From: Pseudomonas sp. RIT623
GTDB lineage: Bacteria > Pseudomonadota > Gammaproteobacteria > Pseudomonadales > Pseudomonadaceae
Direction of reading: 5' to 3'
Assembly (NCBI RefSeq): GCF_004519305.1
Contig: NZ_SOZA01000010.1
Location: 62,001 to 126,000, forward strand
Length of the DNA: 64,000 nucleotides
Shown here: positions 62,387-64,000 of the stretch, in pieces
Layout: each line of letters begins with the position of its first letter
Position numbering within the stretch: position 1 is the stretch's first letter
Notes under the pieces: generated by a model
What the model was told of the DNA's origin: nothing
Seen by the model: the letters and a program-made list of their open reading frames with translations, nothing else
Databases searched by the model: none
Program-made: the position numbers and the translations under genes

Positions 62387-62435
62387 TTAGTGCAGGATTC
62401 GCAAAATCGGCGCAGGGTTCAGCGCCGTGCATGCA

Positions 62436-63350
62436 TCAACCCAACGGATACTTCTGCAAGTTCGCCATCATCTGCTGCATGGCCTGCAAGCTGTCCTGCG
62501 GATGCTGCGCCCCGTCGAAATCGCCGATTCGCGACCAGTTGTCCGCCACCTGCTCGGGGGTGAAGCCTTCGCGCGGGTCGAAGCCCACGCCCTGGCTGCG
62601 CTCCCAGCGCACCTTGCCGACCCAGCCACCGCCCACCTCGTACAACTCCCCCGTGTCCTGGCACTGGTCGCTGCCCAGATACACCACCAGCGGGCTGATC
62701 AGCTCCGGGCGCAACCGCTCGAACACCTGCGGCGCAATCAAGCCTTCGGTCATGCGCGTGCCACCTGTGGGGGCAATGGCATTGACCAGCACCCCGCACT
62801 TGCGCCCCTCGATCGCCAGGGTGCGGGTCAACCCATACAGGCCGAGCTTGGCCATGCCATAGTTGGCCTGGCCGAAGTTGCCGTAGATACCCGAAGTCGA
62901 CGAGGTGAAGATCACCCGCCCCCAATGTTGTTCGCGCAGGTGCGGCCAGGCGGCATGGGTGACCTTGTAGGCGCCCTCCACATGCACCCGGTAGACCAGC
63001 TCCCAGTCGCTGTCGTCCATCTTGTGGAAGGTCTTGTCGCGCAGGATGCCGGCATTGTTCACCAGCACATCGACCCGGCCGAAGCTGTCCAGGGCCTGCT
63101 CGACGATACGCGCGCCGTCGGTGACCGAATCGTGGTTGGCCACCGCCGTGCCGCCGGCGGCGCGGATTTCCTCCACCACGCGGTCGGCCGCCGAGGCATT
63201 GGCGCCCTCGCCATGGGTGCTGCCGCCCAGGTCGTTGACCACCACCCGCGCCCCATGGGCGGCGAACAGCAGTGCATGGGCCCGGCCCAGGCCACCGCCA
63301 GCCCCCGTAACGATCACCACTCGGTCTTGCAGGTTCACCGGCTCGCTCAT
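62436..63350 (-). CDS. 17beta-HSD4-like SDR (peroxisomal multifunctional-enzyme-type dehydrogenase)
   Basis: This is a 304-residue SDR with the MFE-2 signature: VIVTGAGGGLGRAHALLFAAHGARVVVNDLGG, NNAGILRDKTFHKMDDSDWELVYRVHVEGAY, catalytic ANYGMAK, and a C-terminal extension WVGKVRWERSQGVGF. Such enzymes oxidise (R)-3-hydroxyacyl-CoA. The start at 63350 (MSEPVNLQDR) fits the family. It precedes an alpha/beta hydrolase on the opposite-reading order (hydrolase upstream), probably the same operon. Confidence 0.9.
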   Translation of the reverse strand: MSEPVNLQDRVVIVTGAGGGLGRAHALLFAAHGARVVVNDLGGSTHGEGANASAADRVVEEIRAAGGTAVANHDSVTDGARIVEQALDSFGRVDVLVNNAGILRDKTFHKMDDSDWELVYRVHVEGAYKVTHAAWPHLREQHWGRVIFTSSTSGIYGNFGQANYGMAKLGLYGLTRTLAIEGRKCGVLVNAIAPTGGTRMTEGLIAPQVFERLRPELISPLVVYLGSDQCQDTGELYEVGGGWVGKVRWERSQGVGFDPREGFTPEQVADNWSRIGDFDGAQHPQDSLQAMQQMMANLQKYPLG

Positions 63351-63466
63351 GCTCAAGGCTCCAGGCACAGAAAGGATGCTGCACAGTCTCCGCCCGCCGC
63401 CCGGGCCGGGCAATCAAGCCCACCCTGGCGAATGCCGGGCGATAACGCCCGGCGATGATCACCCGC

Positions 63467-64000
63467 TCACGACCAGGCGACCTTCAGCGGCACATAACTC
63501 ATGGGTTGCTCACGAAAGGCCAGGTAGTGCCGCAGCACCTGCACCGGCGCCTCGGTATGCGGGTAATGGCCGATGCCCTGCAGCAGCACGGTATCCGGGG
63601 CTGGCACCACCTGGCGGTAGCGCTCGACCATGTGCGCCCCGGACAGCGGGTCGACCGCGCCATTGATGAAACGCAGCGGCACGCCCCCGCCCTGCATCGC
63701 CGCCACCCAGCGCTCGCGCTGCGCGCGGCGCTCGGGCAGGAAGGCGATCAGCTTGTGCAGGATGCGCGGGCCACGGTTCGAGGCGATCAGGCTCCAGTAG
63801 TCGTCCAGCGCGCTTTCGCTGGGGTGGGTGCAGGGGCCATAGACCTGGGTGACGTTGCGCACCAGGTCGTCGCGGCCGAACGAGCGCCCCACCAGCCAGC
63901 CGACGCGGCTGAGCAGCAGTTTCTGGATCAGCAGCACCCGGCAGCTTTCGGGGAACAGCCCGCTGTTGAGGAACACGCAACTGGCCACGGCCAGGCGTTG
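63467..64000 (-). CDS. Alpha/beta hydrolase, C-terminal part (5' end outside the window)
   Basis: The open frame runs off the right edge; 177 residues are visible. The C-terminal catalytic Asp (FINGAVDPLSG) and His (GIGHYPHTEAP) of an alpha/beta hydrolase are present, with a cap region (SVGDYW-like SALDDYWSLIASNRG) that recalls haloalkane-dehalogenase/epoxide-hydrolase-type folds. The nucleophile would lie in the missing N-terminal half. The gene is 116 bp upstream of the MFE-2-like SDR on the same strand. Confidence 0.85.
   Translation of the reverse strand, partial: QRLAVASCVFLNSGLFPESCRVLLIQKLLLSRVGWLVGRSFGRDDLVRNVTQVYGPCTHPSESALDDYWSLIASNRGPRILHKLIAFLPERRAQRERWVAAMQGGGVPLRFINGAVDPLSGAHMVERYRQVVPAPDTVLLQGIGHYPHTEAPVQVLRHYLAFREQPMSYVPLKVAWS

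Larger units (their letters stand above)
62044..62435. other. 392-bp intergenic region with structured RNA candidate
   Basis: No gene is supported here. A short minus-strand open frame (62088-62432) exists, but it is interrupted in sense by the paired arms of the inverted repeat and lacks a recognisable family. A possible minus-strand promoter for the large toxin-like gene (TTGACA complement at 62214-62219 and TGATAA complement at 62189-62194, spacing 19) overlaps the structured segment. Confidence 0.55.

Noticed and set aside
62088..62432. Minus-strand 114-codon frame in the intergenic region
   Set aside because: No recognisable family and its codons coincide with the paired arms and the terminator; an RNA element explains the sequence better, though a small protein is not excluded.
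1..64000. CRISPR arrays, insertion sequences, prophage or integron elements
   Set aside because: No regularly spaced direct repeats, transposase, integrase or phage structural genes were seen; the recurring palindromes are REP elements.

Overview
The window is high-GC chromosomal DNA (roughly 62-66% by eye) from a fluorescent Pseudomonas, most likely of the P. putida group. Four things point there: a complete alginate operon tail in the standard Pseudomonas order, an hmgR-hmgA-fahA-maiA homogentisate locus with the HmgR operator described in P. putida, a Pseudomonas-type DUF3509 gene, and about a dozen REP palindromes of the GTAGGAGCCGGCTTGCCGGCGA type and its relatives. No tRNA, rRNA, CRISPR array, transposase or prophage gene was seen.

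Layout. 1-12.2 kb: the distal alginate operon (end of a probable alg44, then algK-E-G-X-L-I-J-F-A), covering polymer export, epimerisation, lysis, O-acetylation and GDP-mannose supply. A REP pair lies inside the algK signal-peptide coding region and another separates algL from algI. 12.3-13.7 kb: a small membrane-anchored unknown protein and an SDR. 13.9-21.7 kb: an uncharacterised cluster built around CoA thioesters and an alpha-keto acid. It has a TetR regulator, a CitE-like lyase and an SDR on the minus strand, and on the plus strand a hot-dog thioesterase, an acyl-CoA dehydrogenase that lacks the usual catalytic Glu, a PaaK-type ligase and a pyruvate-decarboxylase-type ThDP enzyme. The 504-bp AT-rich divergent promoter region carries three copies of an ACTCGCATT motif. 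This is the best candidate for an undescribed system.

21.8-28.0 kb: an SDR and an EmrAB-OprM-like tripartite pump (MFS, HlyD, outer-membrane lipoprotein) with a LysR regulator upstream and a 32-bp imperfect palindrome at its promoter. 28.2-29.4 kb: a universal stress protein and an enoyl-CoA hydratase. 29.5-35.4 kb: a second tripartite pump of the aromatic-acid (Aae/FUSC) type with a divergent LysR gene. 35.5-38.6 kb: a 2-ketoacid reductase, a DMT exporter and an AraC regulator.

38.7-49.2 kb: two back-to-back iron-uptake cell-surface-signalling systems that share a 236-bp control region with two Fur-like boxes. The leftward one is DUF3649, PepSY membrane protein, DUF3325, ECF sigma, FecR and a siderophore receptor. 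The rightward one is fecI-fecR-fecA for ferric citrate. In both, a REP pair sits between the anti-sigma gene and the receptor gene. 49.4-53.2 kb: small housekeeping and stress genes (an HPF-like protein, a DUF3509 protein, PsiE, LexA-controlled YebG), a Leu/Glu-type dehydrogenase and a SirB1-like protein.

53.1-58.9 kb: an aromatic-acid MFS transporter and the homogentisate pathway (maiA, fahA, hmgA) with divergent hmgR and its perfect 17-bp operator. 58.9-62.0 kb: a 1050-residue toxin-like protein of lower GC. 62.04-62.44 kb: an intergenic region with a long-range paired stem followed by a rho-independent terminator, which is a candidate structured RNA. 62.4-64 kb: a 17beta-HSD4-like SDR and the C-terminal part of an alpha/beta hydrolase that runs off the window.
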